Assembly (NCBI RefSeq): GCF_001638985.1
Contig: NW_017265190.1
Location: forward strand, 248,001 to 312,000
Direction of reading: 5' to 3'
Source of the DNA: Phycomyces blakesleeanus NRRL 1555(-)
Taxonomy: Eukaryota; Mucoromycota; Mucoromycetes; Mucorales; Phycomycetaceae
DNA length: 64,000 nucleotides
In this document: piece by piece, positions 1-12,587 of the stretch
How positions within the stretch are numbered: position 1 is the first letter of the stretch
Layout: each line of letters opens with the position of its first letter
Made by a program: the position numbers and the translations under genes
The notes under the pieces: model-generated
Database searches by the model: none
Told to the model about the DNA's origin: nothing
The model's input: the letters and a program-made list of their open reading frames with translations, nothing else

Positions 1-584
1 ATGGTGAGAATACTGGACGTGTATTTGGGATTTGTGTGCTTAAAAGTGAAAGAGAAAGAGAAAGAGAAAATGAAGATTGTCATGATTCTTACAGGCTTAA
101 TAATAATATTAATAGTAATAGTAATAAAAGGGGTTGAAAAGGAGAAGAGAGTTTCCGAGTCAGTAGTGGGATTTGATTTGATGTGATTAAAACAATATGT
201 CTATCTATAGAGCAAGAATAGTAATGATTTCCTTCTTACCACGTGTACTAATCCCTTTGACCAGACAGGACAAAAGATCAATTTTGATGTAAATGTTACA
301 AGGAGCATATTCACAGGCATGTAAACTTTTTTCTTTCTTTAGATATATAAAAAAAAAAACAATGAATATATATGGTATATGATTATAAAGAAAAATACAA
401 ATCTATAAATAACTGTCTATATATAAATAAAAATAAAAATAAAAATAAAAATAGAGTGAATGTCAAAGGATTTCTTTTATTAATATTATAATAATCGTTT
501 CTCTTCTCTTTGACTATCTATCAAAATATAACATAGTCTATAATAATTTTTTAAAGTATCAAATAAATAAATAAATAACTAAAC
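1..584. other. gene-poor left edge
   Basis: Low-complexity AT-rich DNA downstream of THR1, with an (AAAAT)n run near 427-452 and an (AAAT)n run near 560-577. An open frame at 1-186 on the plus strand is Lys/Glu- and Ile/Val-rich simple sequence and is not convincing as a gene. On the minus strand, 240-320 reads as an ATG-initiated 27-codon block ending at a good GTAAG donor; this could be a first exon of a gene running off the window, but nothing in it is recognisable. Confidence 0.4.
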
Positions 585-1901
585 CTAAAGGTACACACAG
601 GTTGATCCGTCTTCAACTACATCCAAGACCTTGTAGAAACTCTCCTTTACACCATGCTGCTTAAATACTTCCTGGGCGGCCTTTGCGATCTCATCAAAGT
701 TCTTTGTAGCCAAGGCCAGAATGGTAGGTCCAGCACCCGACAGGCAGATACCAAGCAAACCATCATACTTTTCGGGTGTAATGGTAGAAAGGATTTCAGG
801 AAGGCCAGGAATCTAAAATAAATTAGAATTGGAATTAGAAATTTATACTTGTATTTATATTTATACTTGTATTTACCAAAGTCTTGCGGTAGGGTTGATG
901 GATCTTGTCCTGCATGGCATTGAAAATCAAACCAGGGCTAGGGGGAGATTGGCCAAGAGCAGTGGTCAAGACAGCCAGACGTTGAAAGTTAAAAATCTAC
1001 AAACAAAGTTAGGATTTAGAAATTAGGATCAAAATCAGAATCAGAATCATACTTGGGATTGGGATTTATATTCTGACTCTCTCTCTCTCTCTCTCTTTAT
1101 ATGTGTATTTTATTTATGCACATGTCTGCAACACATTAGATCTCTCTCTCTTTCTTTTTTTTACAATCCAACTAACTAAAGACTCAAGATAAACTTGTTA
1201 CTCACAACATCATGACGGCTGTACTGGTCTGGAAGAACCGATCTGGCCTTTGCGGTGGCCAGCTTGAACTGGGGCACGATTGCAACGGCCTTGATTTCCT
1301 TGGCCCATCCAAGACGAACATAGTGACCGATTCCATGTGGGGGCTGGGGCAAGTTTGGTGAGGGTACGCTTTCCAGCAGAGACTCAGAGGTCGGGACACC
1401 CTTGAGGACCTCTGGGCTCAATTCTGACAGGTACGAGGCCACAAATCCGCCAACCAGAGCAGCCGCAACGTTGTCCGGATGGCGTTCGATCATCAGACAG
1501 TAGTCCAGCAAGCGTTCCTGAGACAGCTTGAGTTCACCGAGCGCGTTTCCGAGCAGGACACCGGACACGACGGCTGCTCCGGATGAACCGAGGCCTCTTC
1601 CGAGTGGGATAGGGTTGTGGACGTGAATCTTGAGGAATGGAGGGAGATTGGAGATGCCATTCGCCGAAAGCACATAAAGAGCGGCCTTGGTGATCAAGTT
1701 TTGCTCTGGAGTAAGTGGAACATCCTTGGCGCCTTCGCCCGAATAAGTCATCTCGAATGTCTTTCCTGCTGTCATGACCTCGACGTCCAACACAAGGTAA
1801 AGCGAGAGAGAGATACCCAAGACATCAAAGCCTGGGCCGATATTAGCAGTCGAACATGGCGATTTGATACGGAATCTTTTTGGAGTAGTAGGAGCCTTCA
1901 T
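585..1901 (-). CDS. THR1: homoserine kinase
   Basis: Phosphorylates L-homoserine with ATP, the committed step towards threonine; a cytosolic GHMP-family kinase. Three exons, complement(585..812, 877..996, 1206..1901), give 347 residues, close to the usual size of about 350. The N-terminal motif SPCSTANIGPGFD is at about 14-26, the ATP-binding loop PIPLGRGLGSSGAA at 97-110, and the C-terminal GHMP motif LSGAGPTI at about 295-302. Both introns have GT..AG ends (GTGAGT and GTAAAT donors; TAG acceptors) and fall between codons. Exon 2 carries the conserved AMQDKIHQPYRK stretch. The first ATG of the frame is used because the substrate-binding motif follows at once. The gene stands alone, and no regulatory site is obvious upstream apart from (CTAT)n and (TTTTA)n tracts. 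Confidence 0.93.
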
Positions 1902-3399
1902 AATTCTATACCTATCTATCTATCTATCTATTTTATTTTATTTTATTTTATATAAAGAAGAAGAAGAAGAAGAAGAAATAAAATAATTTATTCATTAATT
2001 AATTAATTAATTAATTAATTATATACATTTTTTTTTAAAAAAGTAAATAAATAAAATAAGATTTAAACTTCAGAGATAATAGTAATATAGTATGCAATAT
2101 ACAGATAGCTAGATGGGGTTTAACAAAAGATTACTTGATAGATGCCCTTTTTATTTTATTTTATTTTATTTTATTTTATTTACGTTTCCCTTGTACATAT
2201 ACACACACACGCAGTTGTAATAATGTATATGTGACTTGCACCAAATGAGTCCATGTTTGTCATTTGAACTTTTTTTTTTTTTTTTTTTTTGGTTTTTGAA
2301 GACAAGATCTGATTATCTTATTGGGTGGCTTGATCTATAGATTAAGGACAATCTTTGTGTATTAAATATATATATATTATTTATTTTATATATAAAAATG
2401 TATAGGTTCTTATAAGAGAAATAATAATAATAATAATTTAGTTTTATCATGGTCTGCATTACTTGCTGCATATTAAAGAAAGAGAGAGAGAGAGAGAAAA
2501 ATGATAACAGATATATTATTATTTTTCTTTAGATTAAAAAACGCACTGAGGAATACAGCAAATTGGTTTGGTTTGGTTTGGTTTGGTTTGGTTTTTAATT
2601 GGAATTCTGGAATTATTAGTAGTATAATTATAATTATAATTATTGTTTTAGAATTATGAAACTCTAGAAATTTCGAGAAATGTACGATTTATCACACTTT
2701 TTATTATTATTATTATTGTCATTTAATTGTTGTCGCAACTTTTATTTATTTATATATTTTAATCTTAATAAATATATAATATAAAAAAAATATAGTGGCC
2801 TGATTTTCACTCTCTCCAAGTCTTTTTCTTTTTCTTTTAAAAAAGAAAAAAATTGTCTGTGTGTGCTTGTGTATGTATACAAGTAATTTACTGTATTATA
2901 AAAATAATAATAATAATAATAATTTATAATATATATATATATATTGTATATATAATTTGTCCCATGATTTATGAATTAATAAATAGTATATATATTATTT
3001 TCTCTATAGACAAAACATATATAGATAGAACTAATAAAAACCAAGTCACAGACAGAAATGGCTGATTTCATTTCCGTTTTGGTTTTGTCGCGCTGTGATC
3101 ATCGGAAAAGGAAGGAGAGAAGGAAGAAAGAAAGAAAGAAAGGGTTAGGTGGGACGATGGAGTGTCCAATCAGAATGAAAGAAAAGGAAGAGGAAGGAGA
3201 GAGAGAGAGGGGATGGGATTGGGGGGGAAAAATTATTATAATAGTAATAATTATTAGTAGGACATCGCATAAACTTGCGCTTATTCAACTATAAAAATAT
3301 AATTATACACAATCTAAAAAGCATTTCACCTTTCTTTCCAACTTTCATTTCCATTTTCATTTTCATTTTCATTTTCATATTTCTTGCCAATAAACCATA
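1902..3399. other. repeat-rich intergenic region
   Basis: The 1.5 kb between the divergent THR1 and Gln/His-rich genes is almost entirely simple sequence: (TTTTA)n near 1931-1951 and 2151-2180, (AATT)n near 1995-2019, a poly-T of about 20 near 2271-2290, (GGTTT)n near 2567-2596, (AAT)n near 2904-2925, and (TTTTCA)n just before the next start codon. ACTATAAAAATA near 3289-3300 is a plausible TATA box for the downstream gene. No coding potential was seen. Confidence 0.6.
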
Positions 3400-4187
3400 A
3401 TGAGTCCAGCCCGTGTATCTCCAGTTTACAAGCACTCTGAAGCACCTTCAGGTAAAATATTAATATTAATATTAATATTCATTTTTCTATAATTTACTAA
3501 TCAACTCTAATTATAGTCGAAAGACGCTTGGAGCACTTCAAGGCCCAGCATGAGTTGGCCCGTAACTTTTATGATGACCTTGAGTTTTGCCCGGTCCAAT
3601 GTCCAGATGAGGTACACAAGCAGAAAAAGAAGCACATAGATTTTTAAAAGACATATACATATATACATATTAATCAAATCAAATCAAATAGCTTTATGAA
3701 CATCGCGAACGTATTCAACAACGGATATCTCCGCAGTCATCTCCTCACACATCACCACCAATGGCTTACTTGTCTCCTCGTAAATCAAATCCTTCCAAAC
3801 GAGCCATTCCAATCATCGATCCCGCAAACATGGTCCAGGTCTCGGTCCCTGCCAGACAACCCTCTCCCTTGTCCAACCCTCTCCATTGGTCATCCCAATC
3901 TTCCCAATCCTCTTTATCGTCTTCCGTTTCTTCTGTCTCGGTTTCTCTACCAACCAACTCTAGAATTCAACAGCAACAGCAACATAATCATCATCATCAT
4001 CATCATCATCAATCAATGTATACTGGTATCTCTCAAAACGATCATCATCAACAACAGCAACAACAATATCAACAACAGCAACAGGCTGTGCGTCAACTGC
4101 ACTACAGTCAACAACAGCATCATCATCAACACCACCACCATCAGTCACAAAATACCTTTACCCCAAACTTTTATGATGTCCTCGTGC

Positions 4188-4192
<5 letters not shown>
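3400..4192 (+). CDS. Gln/His-rich low-complexity protein
   Basis: Three exons, 3400..3451, 3517..3611 and 3692..4192, encode 215 residues of unknown function. Residues 1-70 form the only non-repetitive part and include the segments HFKAQHELARNFYDDLEF and CPVQCPDELYEHRERIQQR, acidic/basic and probably helical. The middle is Ser/Pro-rich (SPQSSPHTSPP; SSQSSQSSLSSSVSS). The C-terminal third is runs of Gln and His, ending FTPNFYDVLVQ. No signal peptide or membrane segment is present. The intron phases agree (phase 1, then phase 0), which supports the model. Gln/His tracts are common in fungal regulatory proteins, so a nuclear or RNA-related role is possible, but this is only inference. Confidence 0.7.
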
Positions 4193-4218
<26 letters not shown>

Positions 4219-6283
4219 GACCAAAAAGCCCTTTTTTTTTTTTTTTTATATTATAATTTTCTCTTATTCTTATTGGGTTTAATATCCCCCCCCTCCCTCC
4301 CTCTACTTTTCTATATTGTTCTTGTCTCTCTCTCTTTATTTTGTTTGCTTTCATGTTAATCATTTCTTATTCTATTCTTCTCCTTCACTCATTCTCTTCA
4401 CCCCTTCCTTCATCTTCTTTCTGTCTTATTTTAAAGAAGTAAAAAGAAGAAGAAGAAGAAGACAAAATTGTAGATTTATTTTTATATATAATAATCTCCC
4501 ACAATATCATTTTTTTTTATCTTTATCTTTATTTTGTGTTTATAGTAAATAACTTGAATTTTTATTTTTTTATATATATAAAACAATGTTTTCTTGATCG
4601 ATGCATTAAATTAACTCTTACAATCCCAAAGTCTAAAGTGAAAAAGTATACCTTTTTGTATGTAATTATAGTGTGGGTGCCTAGTTCCTTAATTCTTGGT
4701 TCTTGGTTCTTAGTGTGTGTGCTTGTGTACCTCTTTATAGTTATAGTTATAGTTCATTAGTGTATATAATATATATATATTTTTTATTAGGAGTTTTTAT
4801 TCCAAGACAAATGATGGATATTTTATACTACAATATATACTGGCACACAGACTACACACACACATTTATTTTATATGATTTGATTTATATACAATAGCAC
4901 TAGTAATATAACATAACACACCAATAAAACAACTCCGTCTTCATTAAGCTAAAAATTAAAAAATTAAAAAAAAAAAAAAAAAGAGATGAAGAGGTGTATA
5001 CATAGTAGATATAATCAAGGTATAATATAAATAATAAGAATAAAGAATACTTTGAACCAATACACAAAAAGTCTACGGGCTACTTCCTAAATTGGCTCTA
5101 CACAATGTACCAAACAAGGTAAAAAAGCAATTCACTCAACCACACGTGAATCCAGGGTTTTACACACTAAGCCGTCAAATCAACTGAAAGCAAAATAATA
5201 ACAATACAACAACAACAAGAGACAAGAAACATCAATTGTAATTGTAATTGCAATCTCAATTCTTTTTCTTCCTCTTTAAATAAGTAAATTAACTAAAAAA
5301 GAACATATTTTTAAAAGTAGTTGTAGCTGTAGCTGTAGTTGATTTTGTTGAATATGCTAAACGTATTCGAATTTTTTTCTTTCTTTTTTTTTTCCTTTTT
5401 GTTTATTTGTGTCCTTGTGGGTCACTTACAGTAAACATGTTTCCAAAAGGCAATGCACTCCTGATCACGGACAGCAGACTTGCAAGACTAGACACAATAA
5501 GAATACTATATAAATATAAATAAATACACATATACAAGTGCTGTACATATATTTCCCTTTTTTTTCTTCTTCTTCAAACAAAAAATAATCAAAGCTCTAA
5601 ACAGGCATTGCATCATATCACCCTTTTGCTTTTTTATATATTATAAATATAAAAACTGACGGAGTAGATATTTTGTCGGCATTTATTTTATATCAACCGG
5701 AGATTAACATAAAAGGATATTATTGGATAATAAGAGTAGTAATTGCGTTAATTGTCCAAACACATGGTGTGAACAGACTTTTAAATGAACAAGTACCATC
5801 TCTTTCTATCTAAAGAAAAACAATCTTTTTTTTTTTTTTTAGTTTGTCCACTCCAACAAAATTATACTTGTGCATAACTCTAAAAATATAGTCCAATAAC
5901 AAGCTGACAAATATTATTAAAAACCCGAATAAATAGGAGACTTTAAAATATACATTATAATTGACGTAATAGTTTTCTTTCTTTCTCTCTTTCTTAATTT
6001 TTTTTTTTTTTTAATTTTTTAATTTTTAGTTTTTAATTTTTTAATTTTTTAATTTTTTAATTTTTTAATTTTTTAATTTTTTAATTTTTTAATTTGGAAA
6101 AAAAAAAAAATTGATCGCCCAAGTACAAGAAAAAAAAAAAGAAAAACCCGGTTAAATAAAATAATTAAATCGAATAAAAAAGATTCAAGTATCATAAAAC
6201 CGTCTTTAAACCTTTACCCGTGCCCCTGTAAGATTATATTATTGTCCTTATTCTTTCCTATTTTTCTTATTTTTCTTAATTCA

Positions 6284-6317
<34 letters not shown>

Positions 6318-6458
6318 ATCTCTCTCTCTCTCTCTCTTTCTTTCTTTATCACTTTCTTTATTTCAAAACAAAAATTAAAAGATACAAAGAATAAAATTAA
6401 ACCAAAAGCAAAAGCAAAAGCAAAATAATAATAAAAAAATTACAAAAAAAAAATTTAG
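4193..6458. other. repeat-rich intergenic region
   Basis: Contains the 3' UTR of the Gln/His-rich gene with a long poly-A/poly-T pair near 4191-4247, an (AATTTTTT)n tract near 6013-6097, (CA)n then (TC)n near 6292-6350, and (AAAAGC)n near 6403-6424 just before the aldo-keto reductase start. The only coding-like piece is the minus-strand Cys-rich block at 5422-5487, listed separately. Confidence 0.55.
5422..5487 (-). CDS. possible terminal exon, Cys-rich peptide
   Basis: On the minus strand a TAG acceptor is followed by 22 codons ending in TGA. They read SCKSAVRDQECIAF then WKHVYCK, so the cysteines are spaced CX8C then CX8C. This looks coding rather than random in such an AT-rich gap, and the spacing recalls small twin-cysteine mitochondrial proteins. 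I could not find convincing upstream exons between 5490 and 6300, so this may be a fragment or chance. Confidence 0.2.
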   Translation of the reverse strand, partial: SCKSAVRDQECIAFWKHVYCK

Positions 6459-6733
6459 ATGACGGCTATGGAATATCGTTATCTCGGAAACTCTGGTCTA
6501 AAAGTCAGCATTTTGTCATTGGGATCATGGATTACTTTTGGTATTTTTTTTTCTTTTTTTTTCTATTTAAATAATAATAAATTCACATGTACAAGTCTCA
6601 TTTAGCATTAGAATTGGTATTGAAATTAGTATTGGCAATTAGATAAATATATGCATGCTTAAAACATTAATGAATAAAAAAAAAATTATGATTCTTGTAA
6701 TGACAAATTTACAATTAATTCCGTGACATTTTC

Positions 6734-6764
<31 letters not shown>

Positions 6765-8113
6765 TGTGTGTGTGTGTGTGTGTGTGTTAATCAAAATCAA
6801 AATGTTGGAAAAAAAATATATGTATATATCATTCAGGAGGCCAAATCACACCTGGTACGCATCCCATTTTTCACAACACTAAAACACATACGTAAACATA
6901 TATACACGTAAATACATACAAATATGTACATGTATAGAGATTTACGCACAGACAAATACGTGACATAATAAAATATACAGCTGGTATCTCTTTCTATATA
7001 TTCCATTAATTTGATCTATTATTTTATTATAGAACAGACGACCGAGATCGTAAAGACTGCTTTAGAAATGGGCATTAATCATTTTGACGTGGCCGAGAGC
7101 CATGCAGGTAAAGTCTAAAAAGTAAGAAGAAAAATTTCTTTCTTTAACATATTTATATATATATATATTTGATCCATTAACGATGATTATTATAAATACA
7201 AAAGGTGGCCAGGGTGAGATTGATCTAGGACTTGCGCTACGTAACCAGGCTGGCCTTCGTAGATCCGATTTTGTCATTTCAACAAAGGTTTTCTGGGGTG
7301 GAAAAGGCCCCAATGATCGCGGACTTTCTCGAAAACATGTATTTGAGGGAACAGTTGCTTGCTTACAACGACTACAGCTGGACTATGTCGATATTTTGTA
7401 TGCACAGCGACCTGGTAAGAATATATATATTTATATATATATATATATAATGTAAACGCAAATTATTAATCTATATCTTTAATAACAACAACAAAAGATC
7501 CTGATACTCCAATGGAAGAAATTGTACGTGCCTTTAATTGGTGCATTGACAAGGGAATGGCACTATACTGGGGAACAAGTGAATGGCCGGTACATATGAT
7601 CATAGAAGCCATGGGTGTAGCCAACCGTCTTCAGCTCATAGCACCTATTACAGAAGTAAGAAGCATTATTAAGAATAACCAAAAAAAATTATATGTATAT
7701 CTAATTTCTTGTCTTGTTCTGTAGTCTCCACAGTACAATATCATGAATCGTGATCGAATCGAAAAAGAATATGTTCCTTTGTTTAATCAATTTAGACTTG
7801 GAATGTGTACCTGGTCTCCACTTGCCTCAGGTTTGTCTATTTAATAACCCCTTCTTTGTATGTTTGTCTGTCTGTCTGTCTCACTTACTTTTATATATAC
7901 ATATATTTGGATTTCTTTTTTCTTTTCTTTTCTTTTCTTTGTTAGGTCTATTGACTGGTAAATATAATGAAGGAGTCATCCCACCTTATACACGTCTTGC
8001 AATCCAAGACCACCCGGTCATAAACAGACTCCGGTCCGGATTCTTTAGTGAAGAAGGAAAAAGAAAGCTAGAAAAGATCAAGATGGCCTGTGTAAGAAAG
8101 ACACGCACACACG

Positions 8114-8147
<34 letters not shown>

Positions 8148-8491
8148 GTTAATTAATTAATTAATTAATTGATATTTATTTAGGCTATTGCAAAAAGAAT
8201 TGGATGTACACCAGCCCAGTTGGCTGTGGCATGGTGTCTTAAGAATCCAAATGTTACTTCAGTAATCATCGGAGCGTCTACGCCAGCACAAGCATGCGAG
8301 AATATCCAGGCTCTCAAGATTCGTGAATTATTGACAGATGAAGTTATGCTTGATCTTGATAGGGTAAAATGAAGAATATGATTTATTTATTTTGGTATTA
8401 ATTATTGATATTGATATTCCATTTGCATTTATTTGAATTATAGTTGTTTTCCAATAAGCCAGAGCCGGTATTTGACTTTAGAAAGTCATGA
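6459..8491 (+). CDS. Kv-beta-like aldo-keto reductase
   Basis: NADPH-dependent aldo-keto reductase of the potassium-channel beta-subunit subfamily; 340 residues from nine exons: 6459..6540, 6837..6854, 7033..7107, 7205..7414, 7498..7655, 7725..7830, 7946..8091, 8184..8363, 8444..8491. Family hallmarks are [18 protein letters not shown] at the N terminus, [20 protein letters not shown] at about 84-103, [20 protein letters not shown], and SVIIGAST near the C terminus. The second exon is only 18 nt. The catalytic Asp (D52) and Lys (K86) are present, but the position normally held by the catalytic Tyr is His (H57, in FDVAESHAG), the usual Asn/His in AxRPD is Gln (Q126), and the EQPQYN-type cofactor Gln is Ser (ESPQYN). 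It may therefore have weak or altered redox activity. Introns carry (TA)n, (TG)n and (CA)n microsatellites. Confidence 0.9.
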
Positions 8492-9869
8492 CAGCAACAA
8501 CATCAATTCCTCCTTTCTTCTTCCTTCTCCCTCTTATCCTCTTGCTCTCTCAGCCCTTATGATCTTTCTTTATCTCCTTTGATACTTTCTTTGGTTTCTC
8601 TTATATCACAAAGACGGTGTGATATAAATAGAGTACATTCAAGACAAATGGAGAAGAAAAATAAATAAATGAATACAATGGAAAAAGAGGGTAGTTTTGT
8701 CTTTCTTTTATCAGATGCAGGACTCATTCGATAATAAAATAAATTAAAATAAAATATAAATCTCTATCCAAAAATATAAAACACAAAACTTATGTTTGTT
8801 CATACATTTCAGTTATAAGCTTATATAAATTAATTAATTACTTGGATACACATATTTATATTTATTTTGATTTATGTATATATATATATATTTCTAGTTA
8901 AAAGGAAATTGACCAAAAGCTTATTAGTCATTGTAATTATCAATGCATGTACACATGTCCACATTTCGTTTTCTTTCTTTCTTTCTTTCTTTTACACTTT
9001 CGACTCAGTCTATCTTTTGTGTCTCTTTGTACGATACTGGATATCAAAAAGAATCGATAATCATCGCGCCACCGTATTAAAAGAAAGAAAGAAAGAAAGA
9101 AAGAAAGAATATCCCATATTTGATCCATAAAGAAAACAAATAAAATAAACGATCGAGTTTCTTATAAAAAAATAAATTATGCGCACAGGCTTGACCATCA
9201 GATATCACAATTAGAAACAAAGAAAATTGATTTCATTACTGTCAAAAAAAAAAAGACAAAAAAAATGATACAAGAGAATTTGATCAATTATATATATATT
9301 ATCTGATTTATTTATTAAATAAAAATATATTATTGTTAATGTACATATATGTATATTATCTTTTGAGCACGTTTGCCAAATTAGAACAAATAATTGTGCT
9401 TAGCAACGTCACTGACTGTATTCTACTGTACTTTATTTTGCTATGGTAACGGTGTGTTCCCAAGAATTTGGTCCATCCATTTTTTGTGCTTTTTTTTTTT
9501 AAAAAAAATAAAATAAAATAAATAAACTAAACTAAACTAAAATACATTTACAAAAGTTTTACATAAATGCACTCTAACGAAAATTCTAACATTTCCTGTA
9601 TTCGTGGAACTTGCAACCATTGAGACTCCACAAGACAAAGAAGACAAAAAGTAAATTTCATGTTTGAGAATAGAATCAAATAGGATATAAGAATAAGAGC
9701 ACAAGAAGGACAAGGAGAATAAAGCTTATATATCAAATCAAAATGTTACTAAAATTATAATGTCAGCAAAACAAGAAACACTTGTAGCTTCCTTTCTTTT
9801 GAAATCAAGTTTTGATATTTTATAGCTCTTGTTCATGTTGGCAATATGATTTTTTGGTATCATAATTTG

Positions 9870-9910
<41 letters not shown>

Positions 9911-10350
9911 GCGTATGTGCGTGTATGTGTGTATTCTTTTTCTTTCTTTTTACAATTCTGGATAACTTACACGAGTACTTAAAGATGCTACTACAACACT
10001 ACTATAATATATCATATGCACACACGCACATTCATACAAAAATACACATCAAAATAACCCGAGATCCACAGGTTATTATTACTATTTTTGTGATATCTAA
10101 AAGAACCATTCTGTGAAACGTTCAAAAGCTTTAAATAAACATATAGATGTATGTTATGTATTATATTGCAAGATTTTATAAAATCTTTGTTTAAAATAAA
10201 ATAAAATAAAATAAACTATGCTATACACTACACTACACTACACTACACTAAACATATACAAACTAATATACATGCAATCTCTCAGTTCACTAAATATATA
10301 AAGAAGTATAATATACTAGAGTTGAATTTTAATATGATATAATGGAAAAA

Positions 10351-10382
<32 letters not shown>

Positions 10383-10809
10383 ATATATATATATAATTGA
10401 AACAAGGAAAATAAAATAATAAACATAAACATAAAATAATAATAATAATATAATATAATATAATATAATATAATATAATATAATATAATATAATATAATC
10501 AAAGACGGACAAAGAAAAAAAATGTGTACAATTTGTGTATGAATGTATGTATGAATGTATGTATGTATATGTATATATATACCAGCATGAAATTTAGCTT
10601 AGTAAAAGAATAACAGAAAGAAGAAATAAAGAGAAAAGAAAAGATGAATTTGGGTGTGTGTGTGTATGTATGTATGTATGTGTGCTCGTGTGAGTGGGTG
10701 GGTAGTGTGTAGATGTATTTGTAGTATACGTGCGTGTTTATAACTGTGAGTGAGTGAGTGAGTGTGTGTGTGTGCGTAATGTATATATGTATATATGTAT
10801 ATATGTACA
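8492..10809. other. repeat-rich intergenic region
   Basis: 2.3 kb between the convergent aldo-keto reductase and APSES genes. It contains (TTTC)n near 8966-8990, (AAAG)n near 9080-9106, a T11/A8 palindrome near 9490-9508, a (TA)n run near 9877-9907, (AAAT)n near 10350-10380, an (AATAT)n array near 10449-10499, and (GTAT)n/(GAGT)n near 10660-10765. An RFX X-box-like site lies at 9438-9450. No gene was recognised. Confidence 0.55.
9438..9450 (+). promoter_or_regulatory. X-box-like site
   Basis: TTGCTATGGTAAC, a near-palindrome close to the RFX-family X-box (GTTGCCATGGCAAC type; known family motif). Two closely related sites occur at 13743-13756 and 17155-17168. Function is inference only. Confidence 0.3.
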
Positions 10810-11985
10810 TTAAAAGAAAGTGTTGTAGTGAATTGCGTGCTGTTGATCGATGCCTTGTGAATTTGGACTCTGAAATGAGATGTGAGTTGGATGTGGTGCT
10901 TCATACAATGGGCGTAATTGTTGAGTTTTCTTTTCATCCATATAACAACCATCATAATTTTGGTTATGGTTATGGTTATGACCATGGTCATGGCTGTTGC
11001 TGTTGCTATGGCCGTGATCGTAAATGTGTGTGTCTTGTTTGTAGCCATAAAGGTTCGACTCATGTTGCATAGGTATCATGGACGGTACAGGTGGTACAGA
11101 CGGAAGCTCAGCGAGGGGTACAGGTGTCGAAGAATGGATATTGAGAGAGTGATGGTGGTGGTGATGGCTATGCTGATAATCTAATTTATTTATTTATTTT
11201 TTTTAAAAAAAAAAGAAAGTTAAATACAGACCAAAGCTACTTCTTTAACATATATATTTTATGCTTACTGTTGTAATGTGTATGAGAATACATGTCTTGA
11301 GAAATATAGTCGTTTGATGATTCAGACGCAAGATAATAGTTTGGTACTGGAGGCAAGGGCAGAGAATTGCGAAAGAAATAGAGTCCAGGATCATCAACGA
11401 AAAGCGGGTGTAGTTCATGAGCAATGTTGTGTTGTTCGGCCAAAAACTTTGCGCGTGAAAATGTCACCCTGTATTATTACAGATATTAATATAAAATACA
11501 ATACAATACAATACAATACAATAAAAGAAAATAAAAGAAAATAAAGAATCTTACCATACTCCTTTGAGATGCATTGCACCAACTTTTACTACGACACGAC
11601 TCTTTTCATTCTTGAGAATTCCGTCGCGTTTACCTCTCGACATTCCAGTAACATTGAGTAACTTTGTACCATTAACCATGTCATTATCTAATTCGGAAAA
11701 GAAGAACAGAAAGAAAAAAGTTTAATTATTAGCCCAATCGATCGATTCAAATATATATATTTATATATATATATATATATAAATTTACCTTGTCTTCGGG
11801 CTACACAAATTCCTCGGGCATCTACTTGATAACAGAGTGTTGCTTCATCTTCCCATAGAGATGTTGCCAATTTATTTCTGTGATTTGGTACATTTGGAGC
11901 AATAGGCACAATAGAGTCTTGAGAGAGTGCATGATCCAGATGTGCGGGGTCATTTATTAGAGTACTAATGGCAGTAGAATGATTA

Positions 11986-12018
<33 letters not shown>

Positions 12019-12587
12019 TTATTATTATTACTGCTTTTGTTGATGGTGGGAGAATAGACCGAGACTGAGTTTGAGATTGTTGCATTTGCGATTGTGGTCT
12101 CGGATTCAGAATCGGTTTTGATGGTGTTTGTGTTTGTGGTGGTGATTGTTGGTGTTGGCGTTGGCGGGAAATTGGATGGTATGACTGTGCGTGAGGTCTG
12201 GCTCCATGATAGCGAGGGAGAGGATACTTGATCCATGTCAAATATATAAGGATTTTCTTGGTGAATGTGCGGGTTGTGAATGCCATGAGAGTTGTGCTGA
12301 ATATTATGGTTTGCATTATGAGAATAAGAGTGAGAATGAGGGTGTGGCTGAGGGTGAATGAGTGAATGAGTGAGAGAATGAGTGTGAGAGAGAGTAAGTG
12401 TGTGTGTGAGCGAATGAGTGTGTGAGAGTGTGAGGTGCGGATGGTGTAGTGTGTTCTGAACTTGGTTGACTTGGTTGACTTGGTTGTAGGTATAGTAGTT
12501 ATTCTGCCTGCTCAAGTTGTCGTAGGACTCTCTTTGTTTTTCTGTGGCCATGGTAGGTATATAAGGTGTGCCTTGAGTGTTAAACAT
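10810..12587 (-). CDS. stuA: APSES transcription factor, StuA type
   Basis: DNA-binding regulator of morphogenesis (the StuA/Efg1/Phd1 family controls conidiation, hyphal growth and dimorphism in other fungi). Four exons, complement(10810..11180, 11269..11468, 11555..11687, 11789..12587), give 500 residues. The APSES (KilA-N-like) domain spans about 238-345 and runs across three exons: [72 protein letters not shown] and [10 protein letters not shown]. It is flanked by low-complexity stretches: Thr/His/Ser/Leu repeats (SHTHSLTH) near 60-75, poly-Asn near 190-205, and a C-terminal region with poly-His and HGH/HNHN runs. The first Met of the frame is used; MATEKQ, 12 codons in, is an equally possible start. 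The symbol rests on domain class, not proven orthology. Confidence 0.9.

Noticed and set aside
1..186. 61-codon frame at the window start
   Set aside because: Built from (GAGAAA)n and (TAATA)n simple repeats, with no flanking gene signals.
2567..2596. (GGTTT)n tract as internal telomere sequence
   Set aside because: The unit is not the TTAGGG/CCCTAA type typical of filamentous fungi, is only about six copies, and sits among many other simple repeats.
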